From the NCBI RefSeq assembly GCF_947855115.1, contig NZ_CANTZW010000001.1, forward strand, positions 62,001 to 126,000: DNA of 64,000 bases. Reading direction: 5' to 3'. The translations under genes and the position numbers were made by a program. This document shows positions 8,859 through 17,969 of the stretch, in pieces. This stretch comes from an uncultured Parabacteroides sp. Lineage in GTDB: Bacteria > Bacteroidota > Bacteroidia > Bacteroidales > Tannerellaceae. How positions within the stretch are numbered: position 1 is the stretch's first letter; every line of letters starts with the position of its first letter. Below the pieces are notes generated by a model. It worked only from the letters and a program-made list of their open reading frames with translations, was not told the DNA's origin and did not search any database.

Positions 8859-11800
8859 TTAAAAAGCTAGATTAATGTTGAAACCTAAGCTTCTCATTGT
8901 CGGCATAGAACCGTACTCAATTCCTTGGGCGTTACCGGATGTATAAGCAGCTTCCGGATCAAAGCCTTTAGTCTTACTATAGATCATGAATAAGTTACGA
9001 GCCACGAAGCTCAAGCGGGCAGAGGTAAACGGAGTCTTAGCCAACATGGTTCTCGGGAAGTTATAGCCCAAACTCAATTCACGTAAACGAATGTTTGTAG
9101 CGTCGTACATATAAGCCTCTGTCACGTTATTACTTGAAAGGCCGTTCCAATAGGCCTGAGAGGTTATTTTCTTCGTATTCGGGGTACCGTCTGCCAATAC
9201 ACCCGGTACTATCATACCGTCACGACCATCCAACGTCATCTCCAAGTTACCCGATGAAGCGCCCGCACGGATAGAACCCATGTAAACATCGCCACCGTAA
9301 CGCATATCAAACATAAAATTCAATACGAAATTCTTATAAGACAAGGTATTGCTCCAACCCATCATCCATTTCGGCTGGTTATTGCCCAACAGCTCCATAT
9401 CACTCGTACGCAAAGGCACGCCATCCTCGCCGATGATAACATTACCACGATCATCACGTTGATAAGCATATCCATAGATATCGCCGTAAGCGCCTCCTTC
9501 ATGAGCCACGATCTTCAAGAAAGTAACCGAACCATCGCTCAGGATTTGCTCTTTCGTATCATCCGTCAATGAAACTACCTTATTATTATTCTTCGACCAG
9601 TTCAATTGTGTATCCCATTGGAAGCCCGTTTCCGAGATATACGGGGTAGCGTTGATCGCGATCTCGACACCCTTATTCTCGATATTACCGGCGTTGATCA
9701 TCTTCTTCTTGAATCCGGTAGCGGACGGAACATCGATCTTTAAGATCTGGTCCTTGGCATTCTTCTTATAGTAAGCGACATCGACACCGACCCGGTTATC
9801 GAAAGCCTTCAACTCAAGACCCAGCTCCCATGAATTGATCGTCTCGTTCTTCAAGTTCGGATTGGCCATCCAGTCCTCATTGTTCGCGCTGAAAATACCG
9901 CCCTTGATATCGTAATCTATCTTATAGTAATCACGCAACATATAAGCGTCCGTATCATTACCTACCTGAGCCCAAGACGCACGGACCTTACCGAAAGATA
10001 GAATACCGGTGTTATGCCCCATCTTATTCAACATCTGGGTGAAAATCCAGCTAACACCTACCGACGGATAGAAATAAGAGTCATTGTTTTTCGGAAGTGT
10101 TGAAGACCAGTCGTTACGAGCCGTTAAGTCCAAATACAAATAGTCGTCCCAAGACAATGAGGCCGTAGCGTATAGCGAGTTGATTTGTTTACGGTTGCGA
10201 GTATACTCACCACCATGTGTCTTTCCGTTGGCGATCGCATGGAAATCCGGGATCACGAACTCACCGGATGATTCCTTGTACCATGTAGAATTACGGTACA
10301 TCATATTGCCACCTACCGTACCTACGATACCGAATCGATTCCAGTTACCTTTAGCGGTCAATAAGAAATCGGAGTTGATCTCGGTGAATTTCTCCATATT
10401 GGCAGTCATGCTACCATTATTCTCCCAATACGGGTTACCTGTCGCACGAATCGTCTCATATTGGATCGTATAATTATCCATACCGGAACGAAGTTTCAAG
10501 CTCAGCCAATCCGTAAACGTGAAATCCAAAGCGGCGAAACCGATAAAACGGTCTTTCTTATCTTTGTTCGTATTGCGGTACGCGGACCAATACGGGTTAT
10601 TAGCGTTAGCCCCGGTGTCGATCAGATAACCAGCGGGCTTTCCATCCGCACGTTTCCAATCGTTATCCTTATAAGTGTCATAATCAGAAAATCCCACACT
10701 TCGGGGCATACTTAAATAATTAAGGAAGATATTATCCGGGTCGCCCGCTAATTTCACACGGTTGTTCGTATGCTGGCTTACATAGTTCACCTTCACGTCG
10801 GCCGATAACCATTTAGACAATTTAGCCGTAGAACGCAAGTTGATAGACGTACGGTCCATTCCGCTATTCGGAACAACTCCCTTATTATCCAAGCGTGTCA
10901 CGCCGGCGCGGAAAGTGATATCCTCGGAACTCTTGCTCAAATCCACGCTGTTCGTCCAAGTGGAACCTGTACGCAAGAAGTCCTTATACAGATTATTATC
11001 TCTCGCCGCATAGGGATAAACCCCCATCGCCATATCCTTAGAAGAACCGTCCATAGCGGCACCCCAGCTCGTCGCTTTATTATTATCGAAAGCGCCGTCG
11101 ATACCTTGTCCGTATACATCTTGGAACTTCGGGGTTTGCATCGGGTTCTCAGCCGTGAAATTCGAGTTGATACTTACGCCCCAGCCTTTACTCTGGCTAC
11201 CTTTCTTGGTCGTGATCATCACGACACCGTTACCCGCACGGCTACCATACAACGCAGCGGCCGCCGGGCCTTTCAAGACAGACATACTCTCGATATCATC
11301 CGGGGAGATATCAGAGATACCGGAACCCTTATCCACGTTACCGTTACCCCAATAGTCATCCGTACCACCGCTAAAGTTATCGATAGGTACACCGTCTACG
11401 ACGATCAACGGCTGGTTATTACCCGTAATAGAGTTATTACCACGGATCACGATACGGGAGGACCCCCCCACGCCGGTACCATTTTGCTTGATCTGCAAAC
11501 CAGCCACCTTACCGGCCAAGGCATTGGCCACGTTCGCATCACGAGTTTGCGTCAGAGACTCTCCTTTCAATTCGGACATAGAATACCCCAAGGCCTTTTT
11601 CTCACGTTTGATACCCAAGGCGGTTACCACAACCTCATCCAAGGCTTGCGTATCATCTGCCAACTGAACCTCGATAGAAGGTTGTCCGGTAAAGGCGATC
11701 TCTTGTGTATTAAAGCCGATATAGGAAATTTGTAAAATCGCGTTATCAGGAACATCCAGCTCGAAACGGCCATCCATATCCGTGATGGTACCATTGGTAG

Positions 11801-12041
11801 TTCCTTTGATAATCACGTTAGCGCCGATAATAGCCTCGCCCGTTTTATCCGTAACGATACCGACCGCTTTTCGTGTTTGTTGTTGAGCATTTAAAACAGT
11901 GGCTTCATGCGTGTTCTCCGCGAAAGCTATGGCTGGTATCAAACAGAATGCGCATACCCCCATATTGATCATTAACGGAATTTTTCGAAAAAGAGAATAA
12001 CTATTCCCCCCTAAAGCATTTAAGGTTACAATTTTATTCAT
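8859..12041 (-). CDS. SusC/RagA-family TonB-linked outer-membrane transporter without STN domain
   Basis: A 1060-residue protein. A long N-terminal signal region (about residues 1-42) is followed directly by a carboxypeptidase-regulatory-like domain at about 57-140 (GTTNGTITDMDGRFELDVPD), the plug (DEVVVTALGIKREKKALGYS, then NNQPLIVVDGVPIDNF) and the barrel ending FNINLAF. No STN domain precedes the regulatory-like domain, unlike the second SusC in this cluster. It is the first transport gene after fecR, with a 165-bp gap. It should work with the SusD gene 29 bp downstream. Substrate unknown. Confidence 0.94.
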   Translation of the reverse strand: MNKIVTLNALGGNSYSLFRKIPLMINMGVCAFCLIPAIAFAENTHEATVLNAQQQTRKAVGIVTDKTGEAIIGANVIIKGTTNGTITDMDGRFELDVPDNAILQISYIGFNTQEIAFTGQPSIEVQLADDTQALDEVVVTALGIKREKKALGYSMSELKGESLTQTRDANVANALAGKVAGLQIKQNGTGVGGSSRIVIRGNNSITGNNQPLIVVDGVPIDNFSGGTDDYWGNGNVDKGSGISDISPDDIESMSVLKGPAAAALYGSRAGNGVVMITTKKGSQSKGWGVSINSNFTAENPMQTPKFQDVYGQGIDGAFDNNKATSWGAAMDGSSKDMAMGVYPYAARDNNLYKDFLRTGSTWTNSVDLSKSSEDITFRAGVTRLDNKGVVPNSGMDRTSINLRSTAKLSKWLSADVKVNYVSQHTNNRVKLAGDPDNIFLNYLSMPRSVGFSDYDTYKDNDWKRADGKPAGYLIDTGANANNPYWSAYRNTNKDKKDRFIGFAALDFTFTDWLSLKLRSGMDNYTIQYETIRATGNPYWENNGSMTANMEKFTEINSDFLLTAKGNWNRFGIVGTVGGNMMYRNSTWYKESSGEFVIPDFHAIANGKTHGGEYTRNRKQINSLYATASLSWDDYLYLDLTARNDWSSTLPKNNDSYFYPSVGVSWIFTQMLNKMGHNTGILSFGKVRASWAQVGNDTDAYMLRDYYKIDYDIKGGIFSANNEDWMANPNLKNETINSWELGLELKAFDNRVGVDVAYYKKNAKDQILKIDVPSATGFKKKMINAGNIENKGVEIAINATPYISETGFQWDTQLNWSKNNNKVVSLTDDTKEQILSDGSVTFLKIVAHEGGAYGDIYGYAYQRDDRGNVIIGEDGVPLRTSDMELLGNNQPKWMMGWSNTLSYKNFVLNFMFDMRYGGDVYMGSIRAGASSGNLEMTLDGRDGMIVPGVLADGTPNTKKITSQAYWNGLSSNNVTEAYMYDATNIRLRELSLGYNFPRTMLAKTPFTSARLSFVARNLFMIYSKTKGFDPEAAYTSGNAQGIEYGSMPTMRSLGFNINLAF

Positions 12042-12206
12042 ATTTTTGTAGTATTACTATTTATAATAAAGTTATTTCATAGCTGTGCCAACAGCTTTTT
12101 TTGACTTTTCGTACGGGAGAATACGCCAATATTCTTCCGTATGTTTTTATCCTTATTTATCGTTCTCTCATGGGCAGACATATTTTAGACGGTTACACAT
12201 TATTTA

Positions 12207-13226
12207 TCATTTTGATATTTCTATGACAGAGATTCCCGGCCCGCCGCTTTTGGCGGTAGGTTTATGTACCGCATACTGGATTCCCGACGCCAACCTCAGA
12301 TATTCCAGCACTTGTGGCAGTTGCTCGTCCTTGAAACGGGCTGTTATTATAGACTTGAGTATATCGTTATCTTTCACGTCGAACACGACATGATAATGAC
12401 GTTCCAGCGTTTTCAAGACCTTATTCATCGGATGGTTCCTGAAAATGATCTCCCCGTTCTTCCAGGCCGTGTCATATTCGGTATTCACGTCAACCACCTT
12501 TATCTTACCCGTTCCCTTCCGGTATTTAGCTTTCTCATTAGGCCTCAGCATTTGCGTCATCTGTTTTCCTCCGGACAAGACGTTCAATTTTACCGTACCC
12601 TCTACTAAAGTAGTCTCTATCATGTTCTCATCTTTATAAGCGGATATGTTAAAAGAAGTACCTAACACCTCCACTGAATAATTTTTATCCACCGTTACGA
12701 TAAAAGGTTTATGCGCATCCTTCGTCACCTCGAAATATCCTTGTCCCGTTAATTCCACCCTACGGGTATCCGCATCGAAGTCCGACGGATATCTCAATTC
12801 ACTGTTGGCATTCAGCCAGACTTTAGAACCGTCAGGTAAATCGAAAGCCGAAACGACTCCTGGATTCGTGCGTACGGTTAGCATACGCACGTTCCCTTGA
12901 CTCTGCTGTATGAACAAATAAACGGATAAAAGGAAAAAAGGAATGAATAGCATGGCCGCAAGTTGCTGAATGCTATTTAACGCTCTTCTTAAAGCTAATT
13001 TTCTCTTTTTCTTATGGATTCTTGATTTGAAGCGAGACAACGCCTCGTCCAAGTTCACGGTCTGCATAACTCTTAGGCGGCACGCCACTTGAGTCGTGAA
13101 ATAGACTTGTTCCAGCATTTTCTCGTTTGCCGGAGAAACGGCACGCCAGTCTTTTATCTCCACGGCTTCCTCCTCTGTCAACATCCCATCAATATACCGA
13201 ATCAATATGTCTTCGTTTATTTCCAT
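12207..13226 (-). CDS. FecR-family anti-sigma factor
   Basis: A 339-residue inner-membrane regulator, using the ATG at 13226 (MEINEDILIRYIDGMLTEEE). Residues 1-80 are the cytoplasmic sigma-binding part; residues 88-107 (QLAAMLFIPFFLLSVYLFI) form the single membrane helix. The periplasmic FecR domain holds VVSAFDLPDGSKVWLNANSE and the C-terminal DUF4974-type domain holds FRNHPMNKVLKTLERHYHVV. FecR proteins hold an ECF sigma factor until a TonB receptor with an STN domain reports its ligand. It heads the SusCD cluster. The likely sigma partner lies about 1 kb away on the other strand, beyond gpmA. The longer frame to 13277 lacks a better start. Confidence 0.93.
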   Translation of the reverse strand: MEINEDILIRYIDGMLTEEEAVEIKDWRAVSPANEKMLEQVYFTTQVACRLRVMQTVNLDEALSRFKSRIHKKKRKLALRRALNSIQQLAAMLFIPFFLLSVYLFIQQSQGNVRMLTVRTNPGVVSAFDLPDGSKVWLNANSELRYPSDFDADTRRVELTGQGYFEVTKDAHKPFIVTVDKNYSVEVLGTSFNISAYKDENMIETTLVEGTVKLNVLSGGKQMTQMLRPNEKAKYRKGTGKIKVVDVNTEYDTAWKNGEIIFRNHPMNKVLKTLERHYHVVFDVKDNDILKSIITARFKDEQLPQVLEYLRLASGIQYAVHKPTAKSGGPGISVIEISK

Positions 13227-13391
13227 TTTTCTTGTTTCTATAATTAATACAGTTGAGACAAAGGATATACTAAACAAAAAATGATTTTAAAATTAAATAA
13301 TGGAAAAATACCGTTCTTGAAGGAAGGCTCAACAATATCCTTCCGTCCTCTGTTTTATCAAGAAATGAGAATCTTAAAAGTAAAAAGAGCA

Positions 13392-14138
13392 ATGAAAAGT
13401 ATCGTATTGCTTCGCCACGGCGAAAGTGTATGGAATAAAGAGAATCGATTCACTGGTTGGACCGATGTGGATTTAACAGAAAAAGGCGTAGCCGAGGCTT
13501 ATAGGGCCGGCAGTCTGTTGAAAGAAAAAGGATATGTGTTCGATAAAGCCTATACCTCCTACCTGAAACGGGCTGTCAAGACCTTAAACTGTGTGCTGGA
13601 TCGCATGGATCAAGATTGGGTCCCGGTGGAAAAGAGTTGGAGATTGAACGAGAAACATTATGGCTCGCTACAAGGGTTGAACAAAAGCGAGACCGCCCGG
13701 AAGTACGGAGACGAGCAAGTATTGATCTGGCGCCGCAGTTACGATATAGCTCCTCTTCCCCTATCGGAAGACGATCCTCGTAACCCTCGCTTCGATATCC
13801 GTTACGGAGACGTGCCGGATAAAGAGTTGCCCCGTACGGAATCCTTGAAAGATACGGTAGAGCGAATTCTCCCTTATTGGAAAGAGGTTATCTTCCCGAC
13901 GCTTCGCACAGCCGACCATATTCTTGTAGCCGCCCATGGAAACAGTTTGCGGGGAATCATTAAATACTTAAAAAACATCTCCGACGAAGAGATCGTTCAT
14001 CTGAATCTCCCGACAGCCGTCCCATACGTGTTCGAGTTTGATGATCGCTTAAGGCTCGCAAACGATTATTTCCTCGGCGACCCGGAAGAAATCAAGAAGC
14101 TCATGGAGGCCGTAGCCAACCAAGGAAAGAAAAAGTAA
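13392..14138 (+). CDS. gpmA: 2,3-bisphosphoglycerate-dependent phosphoglycerate mutase
   Basis: Converts 3-phosphoglycerate to 2-phosphoglycerate in glycolysis, in the cytoplasm. With the ATG at 13392 the protein has 248 residues (E. coli GpmA has 250). It has the phosphohistidine motif [18 protein letters not shown] (His9, the acceptor), Glu87 in RLNEKHYG, and the second catalytic His182 in AAHGNSLRG. The upstream in-frame extension of 37 codons is rich in Lys and Asn and unlike the family, so I left it out. It is divergent from fecR (165-bp gap) and lies 64 bp upstream of the ECF sigma gene, so the sigma gene may be read from the gpmA transcript. Confidence 0.96.
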   Translation: MKSIVLLRHGESVWNKENRFTGWTDVDLTEKGVAEAYRAGSLLKEKGYVFDKAYTSYLKRAVKTLNCVLDRMDQDWVPVEKSWRLNEKHYGSLQGLNKSETARKYGDEQVLIWRRSYDIAPLPLSEDDPRNPRFDIRYGDVPDKELPRTESLKDTVERILPYWKEVIFPTLRTADHILVAAHGNSLRGIIKYLKNISDEEIVHLNLPTAVPYVFEFDDRLRLANDYFLGDPEEIKKLMEAVANQGKKK

Positions 14139-14202
14139 CGAGATTAATGCTCCTTATCCGGATTTATTCGCTAAGTTTGCAACCAAACAAACTTAAACAC
14201 TT

Positions 14203-14775
14203 GTGGACGAGAACGCAGAACGAATTTCACTAGAGCTTATCACTGGAGACGAACAAGCGTTCGACACCGTGTATAAACAATATTACCGGGGATTGTGCGC
14301 CTTCGCTTCCCAATATGTAACGATACCAGAATCAGAGGAAATCGTACAAGACGTGATGATGTGGCTGTGGGAAAACCGAAAATCCCTAGTGGTGGACATG
14401 TCCTTGAAATCCCTCCTTTTCACGATCGTCCGTAATAAATGCCTCAATACGATCAGCCACGTGCAAGTCAAGCAGCAAGTACACGAGAAACTGTACGCCA
14501 AGTTTCAAGAGCAATTCGAGAATCCGGATTTTTATATAGGAGAACTGATGGCCTTGGCCTCCAAGGCCATCCGGGAGCTCCCGGATGAATATCGTAAAGC
14601 ATTCGAGATGAATCGCTTCGATGGTATGACCTACAACGAGATCGCCGAGCGGACAGGTGTATCCCCCAAGACGATCGCATACAGAATTTCACAAGCGCTC
14701 AAAATATTACGGACGGAATTAAAAGACTATATCCCGTTGTTGGTATGGTTGCTTTACGAGCAAACACACTCATAA
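14203..14775 (+). CDS. ECF sigma-70 factor (Bacteroidota expansion family)
   Basis: A 190-residue sigma factor with a GTG start at 14203. Region 2 lies near residues 20-85 (ESEEIVQDVMMWLWENR) and region 4 near 125-180, with the helix-turn-helix MTYNEIAERTGVSPKTIAYR. It lacks regions 1 and 3, as ECF factors do. It would direct RNA polymerase to promoters of a SusCD operon once its FecR anti-sigma releases it. The nearest FecR gene is on the opposite strand across gpmA, so pairing is inferred from position. In most Bacteroidota loci sigma and fecR are adjacent and read in one direction, so this split arrangement is unusual. Confidence 0.94.
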   Translation: MDENAERISLELITGDEQAFDTVYKQYYRGLCAFASQYVTIPESEEIVQDVMMWLWENRKSLVVDMSLKSLLFTIVRNKCLNTISHVQVKQQVHEKLYAKFQEQFENPDFYIGELMALASKAIRELPDEYRKAFEMNRFDGMTYNEIAERTGVSPKTIAYRISQALKILRTELKDYIPLLVWLLYEQTHS

Positions 14776-14813
14776 CGGAAAAGATGTCCCATCGTTATGA
14801 GCGTGTTTCTTTA
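14769..14813 (+). terminator. Intrinsic terminator after the ECF sigma gene
   Basis: CTCATAACG (14769-14777, overlapping the sigma stop codon) pairs with CGTTATGAG (14793-14801). The stem continues through a two-base bulge into ACAC/GTGT and is followed by TTTCTTTA. It would end transcription coming through gpmA and the sigma gene, just before the convergent aspA gene. Confidence 0.65.
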
Positions 14814-14826
14814 TACAAGGCCTCGC

Positions 14827-16260
14827 TTAACGGCGAGGCTTGATATCCAATTTCACGGGCTTGATCATATTCTCCGGGCTTAAGATCGTATCCAGTTCCT
14901 CCTTGGTCAAGATACCATGATCCAACACCAATTGATAAACGCTAACACCGGTCTCCAACGCTTCCTTGGCGATCTTGGTCGAGTTTTTATAACCGATTAC
15001 CGGATTCAAGGCTGTCACCACGCCGATGCTATGGTGCACTTCCTCACGGCAACGATCCTCGTTTGCGATAATACCGTCCACGCAACGGGTGCGCAACGTA
15101 TCGAAACCGTTGATCAGCAGATCCACGGACTCAAAGCAGCATTGTGCCATCACCGGCTCCATAGCGTTCAGCTCCATCTGGGCGGCTTCTCCGGCCATGG
15201 TCACGCATAACTCATTCCCCATTACCTTGTAAGCGATCTGGTTCATCACCTCCGGGATCACCGGATTCACCTTACCCGGCATGATAGACGAACCCGGTTG
15301 CATAGCGGGCAAGTTAAACTCACCCAAGCCGCAACGAGGACCGCTTGCCAACAGGCGAAGGTCATTACAGATCTTATTCATTTTCACGCAAACCCGTTTC
15401 ATGGCGGAAGCGTAGCCTACCAAGCAAGAAGTATCCGAGGTAGCTCCTATCAAATCGGAGGAAAGACGGATATCCCATCCGGTTATCTCACGTAAGGCCA
15501 CGATACATTTCTCGGCGTATCCCGGCTCGGCGCAAATCCCCGTACCGATGGCGGTAGCCCCCATGTTAACCACCAGGAAGTCGGCGGCCGCCTCATTCAA
15601 GTGAGCGACCTCATCCTGCAAGATACTGGCGAAGCCATTGAAGGTTTGCCCCAACGTCATAGGTACGGCATCCTCCAACTGCGTACGTCCCATCTTGATA
15701 ATCCGCGAGAACTCCTCTCCTTTCTTACGGAAAGAGGCAATCAATTCCTCCAGATGGGGAAGCAATTGAAGGTGCTTAAAATACATACCGATATGGATAG
15801 CGGTCGGATATGCGTCGTTCGTGGATTGCGAGCAGTTCACATGGTCGTTCGGCGAACAGTATTGGTATTCGCCCCGCTCATGCCCCATCAACTCCAAGGC
15901 ACGGTTGGCGATTACCTCATTCGCGTTCATATTTGTAGTAGTACCCGCCCCGCCTTGGATCATATCCACCGGGAACTGGTCGTGATGCTTGCCATCGATG
16001 ATCTCACCGCAAGCGGCGATGATAGCCTCTTTTTGCTCTACGGTAAGCAAGCCTAACTCAAAGTTAGCCTTGGCAGCCGCCATCTTTGTTATAGCTAATC
16101 CTTTAATGAATAAAGGATATTCGCTCAAACGGAATTTACTGATCGAGAAATTCTCGATTCCTCTCAAGGTTTGAACTCCGTACAATGCTTCGGCGGGAAT
16201 TTCACGAGCGCCGATCAAATCGCTCTCTATGCGAGTTTTTCCAGTTAATTTAGTATCCAT
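14827..16260 (-). CDS. aspA: Aspartate ammonia-lyase
   Basis: Reversibly cleaves L-aspartate to fumarate and ammonia in the cytoplasm; in anaerobic Bacteroidota it feeds fumarate respiration. The protein has 477 residues, the normal length. The fumarase/aspartase signature GSSIMPGKVNP is at residues 323-333, with the active-site TNDAYPTAIHI region near 147-157 and GRTQLEDAVPMTLGQ near 191-205. I prefer aspartase to class II fumarase because of the overall match to AspA at the start (RIESDLIGAREIPAEALYGV) and the ALYGVQTLR form. It is a single gene with its own promoter at 16294-16324 and is convergent with the sigma gene. Confidence 0.93.
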   Translation of the reverse strand: MDTKLTGKTRIESDLIGAREIPAEALYGVQTLRGIENFSISKFRLSEYPLFIKGLAITKMAAAKANFELGLLTVEQKEAIIAACGEIIDGKHHDQFPVDMIQGGAGTTTNMNANEVIANRALELMGHERGEYQYCSPNDHVNCSQSTNDAYPTAIHIGMYFKHLQLLPHLEELIASFRKKGEEFSRIIKMGRTQLEDAVPMTLGQTFNGFASILQDEVAHLNEAAADFLVVNMGATAIGTGICAEPGYAEKCIVALREITGWDIRLSSDLIGATSDTSCLVGYASAMKRVCVKMNKICNDLRLLASGPRCGLGEFNLPAMQPGSSIMPGKVNPVIPEVMNQIAYKVMGNELCVTMAGEAAQMELNAMEPVMAQCCFESVDLLINGFDTLRTRCVDGIIANEDRCREEVHHSIGVVTALNPVIGYKNSTKIAKEALETGVSVYQLVLDHGILTKEELDTILSPENMIKPVKLDIKPRR

Positions 16261-16293
16261 GTCAAAAATATTAATCGTTCTTTATTGTTCCCA

Positions 16294-16324
16294 CAAAGGT
16301 AGAAACTATTATTTTGAAAGCAAA
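16294..16324 (-). promoter_or_regulatory. aspA promoter (Bacteroidota type)
   Basis: On the minus strand TACCTTTG (16301-16294) fits the -7 consensus TAnnTTTG, and TTTG (16324-16321) fits the -33 box, 19 nt apart. A start of transcription near 16287 would leave a leader of about 27 nt before the aspA ATG. Confidence 0.75.
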
Positions 16325-16468
16325 TTATTCTTTGAAATAATAAAAACTAATACCAAAAACGTCCATACAAGCTAAAATAAGAGCGAACGAATTACATTTT
16401 GTCAATAAAACAGTTTTCATCGGTCTTCTGATCTTTTTTATCTCATTTATAAAAAAAGTACGATTTCA

Positions 16469-16499
16469 TTTGCTGTTTGTCAAAGATTCCCTATATTTG
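16469..16499 (+). promoter_or_regulatory. trp operon promoter (Bacteroidota type)
   Basis: TTTG at 16469-16472 and TATATTTG at 16492-16499 match the -33 and -7 boxes of the Bacteroidota primary sigma factor, with 19 nt between them. The predicted start is near 16506, just ahead of the leader peptide at 16524. Confidence 0.8.
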
Positions 16500-16523
16500 C
16501 CGCCGTAATAACAAAACAGAGTC

Positions 16524-16586
16524 ATGAGAACATTCGTAGTAAATACATATTGGTGGTGGCGCTCCGTACAACTCAAAAGGTCGTAA
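16524..16586 (+). CDS. trpL: trp operon leader peptide
   Basis: A 20-codon frame, MRTFVVNTYWWWRSVQLKRS, with three consecutive Trp codons (TGG TGG TGG, codons 10-12) and a TAA stop at 16584. It sits 24 bp after the promoter -7 box and 46 bp before a strong terminator hairpin, which in turn lies upstream of trpB. This is the layout of ribosome-mediated attenuation: when charged Trp-tRNA is short the ribosome stalls on the Trp codons and the terminator does not form. The frame is too short for routine gene calling. I did not work out the full antiterminator fold. Confidence 0.85.
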   Translation: MRTFVVNTYWWWRSVQLKRS

Positions 16587-16632
16587 GGGACGAAGACTCA
16601 TATGTATATATAAACACTACATAAAGATATAA

Positions 16633-16671
16633 AGAGGTCTGTCGCACTTGCGGCGGGCCTCTTTTCTTTTT
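16633..16671 (+). terminator. trp attenuator terminator
   Basis: A 13-bp uninterrupted stem (arms 16633-16645 and 16650-16662, counting G-U pairs) with a 4-nt loop ACTT, followed by TTTTCTTTTT. It lies between the leader peptide and trpB and is by far the strongest hairpin of the leader, so it is the likely attenuator. Confidence 0.87.
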
Positions 16672-16718
16672 ATGGCAAATTCAAAACGGAAACAACTAAA
16701 ATAGATAAAAGATAAAAG

Positions 16719-17915
16719 ATGAAAACGTATCAAGTTGACAAGAATGGTTACTATGGAGAGTTCGGCGGGGCTTATGTTCCCGAGATCCTTCATCAATGCG
16801 TGGAAGATTTACAGAATACCTACCTGAAAGTATTGGAAAGCGATAGTTTCAAGGAAGAGTTCAATCAGTTATTGCGTGATTACGTAGGTCGCCCCTCTCC
16901 TCTTTACCTAGCGAAACGGCTGAGCGAGAAATACGGATGCAAGATCTACTTGAAACGGGAGGACTTGAATCATACCGGAGCGCATAAGATCAACAACACG
17001 ATCGGACAGATCCTTCTGGCCCGCCGCGTGGGGAAGACCCGTATCATCGCCGAGACTGGCGCCGGACAGCATGGAGTGGCTACGGCTACGGTATGCGCCT
17101 TGATGAATATGGAATGTATCGTTTACATGGGTAAGACAGACGTGGAACGCCAACATGCCAACGTGCAGAAGATGGAGATGCTGGGAGCTACCGTCGTGCC
17201 CGTGACCTCGGGAAACATGACCTTGAAAGATGCCACGAACGAGGCGATCCGCGACTGGTGTTGCCATCCTTCGGATACGTATTATATTATCGGTTCTACG
17301 GTAGGGCCTCATCCTTATCCGGATATGGTAGCCCGGCTGCAATCCGTTATCAGCGAGGAGATCAAGAAGCAACTGCTGGAGAAGGAAGGAAGGGATCACC
17401 CGGATTACCTGATCGCTTGCGTAGGCGGGGGAAGTAACGCCGCCGGTACGATCTATCATTTCGTGGACGACGAGCGGGTGAAGATCGTCTTGGCCGAGGC
17501 CGGCGGTAAGGGCATCCACTCCGGCATGAGTGCCGCCACGATTCAATTGGGTAAAGAGGGCATTATCCACGGGGCACGTACCTTGGTCATGCAGAACGAG
17601 GACGGGCAGATCGAGGAACCTTATTCTGTTTCCGCCGGCTTGGATTACCCGGGCATCGGCCCGATTCACGCGAACCTCTCCGTAGAGCACCGTGCGCAAA
17701 TCCTGGCTGTCGATGATGACGAGGCGTTGGATGCCGCTTTCGAGCTGACCCGTCTGGAAGGAATCATCCCGGCCTTGGAAAGCGCCCATGCCTTGGGAGC
17801 CTTGGCCAAGGTGGACTTCAAGCCGGAAGACGTGGTGGTACTGACTGTATCGGGCCGAGGCGATAAAGATATGGACACCTATATTAAATATAAATTGAGA
17901 ATTGAGAATTATTAG
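16719..17915 (+). CDS. trpB: Tryptophan synthase beta chain
   Basis: Joins indole and serine to make L-tryptophan, using PLP, in the alpha2-beta2 complex with TrpA. The protein has 398 residues. [11 protein letters not shown] holds the PLP lysine (Lys90) and GGGSNAAG binds the cofactor phosphate. It is the first structural gene after the attenuator. The C terminus is odd: after MDTYIKY the last residues (KLRIENY) are encoded by an AT-rich repeat (TTGAGAATTGAGAATT) of the kind found between and inside other genes here, so the repeat seems to have replaced the native end. Confidence 0.97.
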   Translation: MKTYQVDKNGYYGEFGGAYVPEILHQCVEDLQNTYLKVLESDSFKEEFNQLLRDYVGRPSPLYLAKRLSEKYGCKIYLKREDLNHTGAHKINNTIGQILLARRVGKTRIIAETGAGQHGVATATVCALMNMECIVYMGKTDVERQHANVQKMEMLGATVVPVTSGNMTLKDATNEAIRDWCCHPSDTYYIIGSTVGPHPYPDMVARLQSVISEEIKKQLLEKEGRDHPDYLIACVGGGSNAAGTIYHFVDDERVKIVLAEAGGKGIHSGMSAATIQLGKEGIIHGARTLVMQNEDGQIEEPYSVSAGLDYPGIGPIHANLSVEHRAQILAVDDDEALDAAFELTRLEGIIPALESAHALGALAKVDFKPEDVVVLTVSGRGDKDMDTYIKYKLRIENY

Positions 17916-17969
17916 TTCTCAGGTTTCAGGTTTCAACTTTTGATTTTCAAGTTCTAATTTCTTATTATT

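Noticed and set aside
11106..11735. 209-codon open frame antisense to the SusC plug region
   Set aside because: It is opposite a conserved domain and has no signal of its own.
2090..12041. SusC/SusD pairs as a polysaccharide utilisation locus
   Set aside because: No glycoside hydrolase, lyase, sulfatase or surface glycan-binding gene is present, so the ligand type is left open.
16908..17789. Long open frame of 293 codons antisense to trpB
   Set aside because: It mirrors the codon pattern of a highly conserved gene and resembles no family; treated as a shadow.
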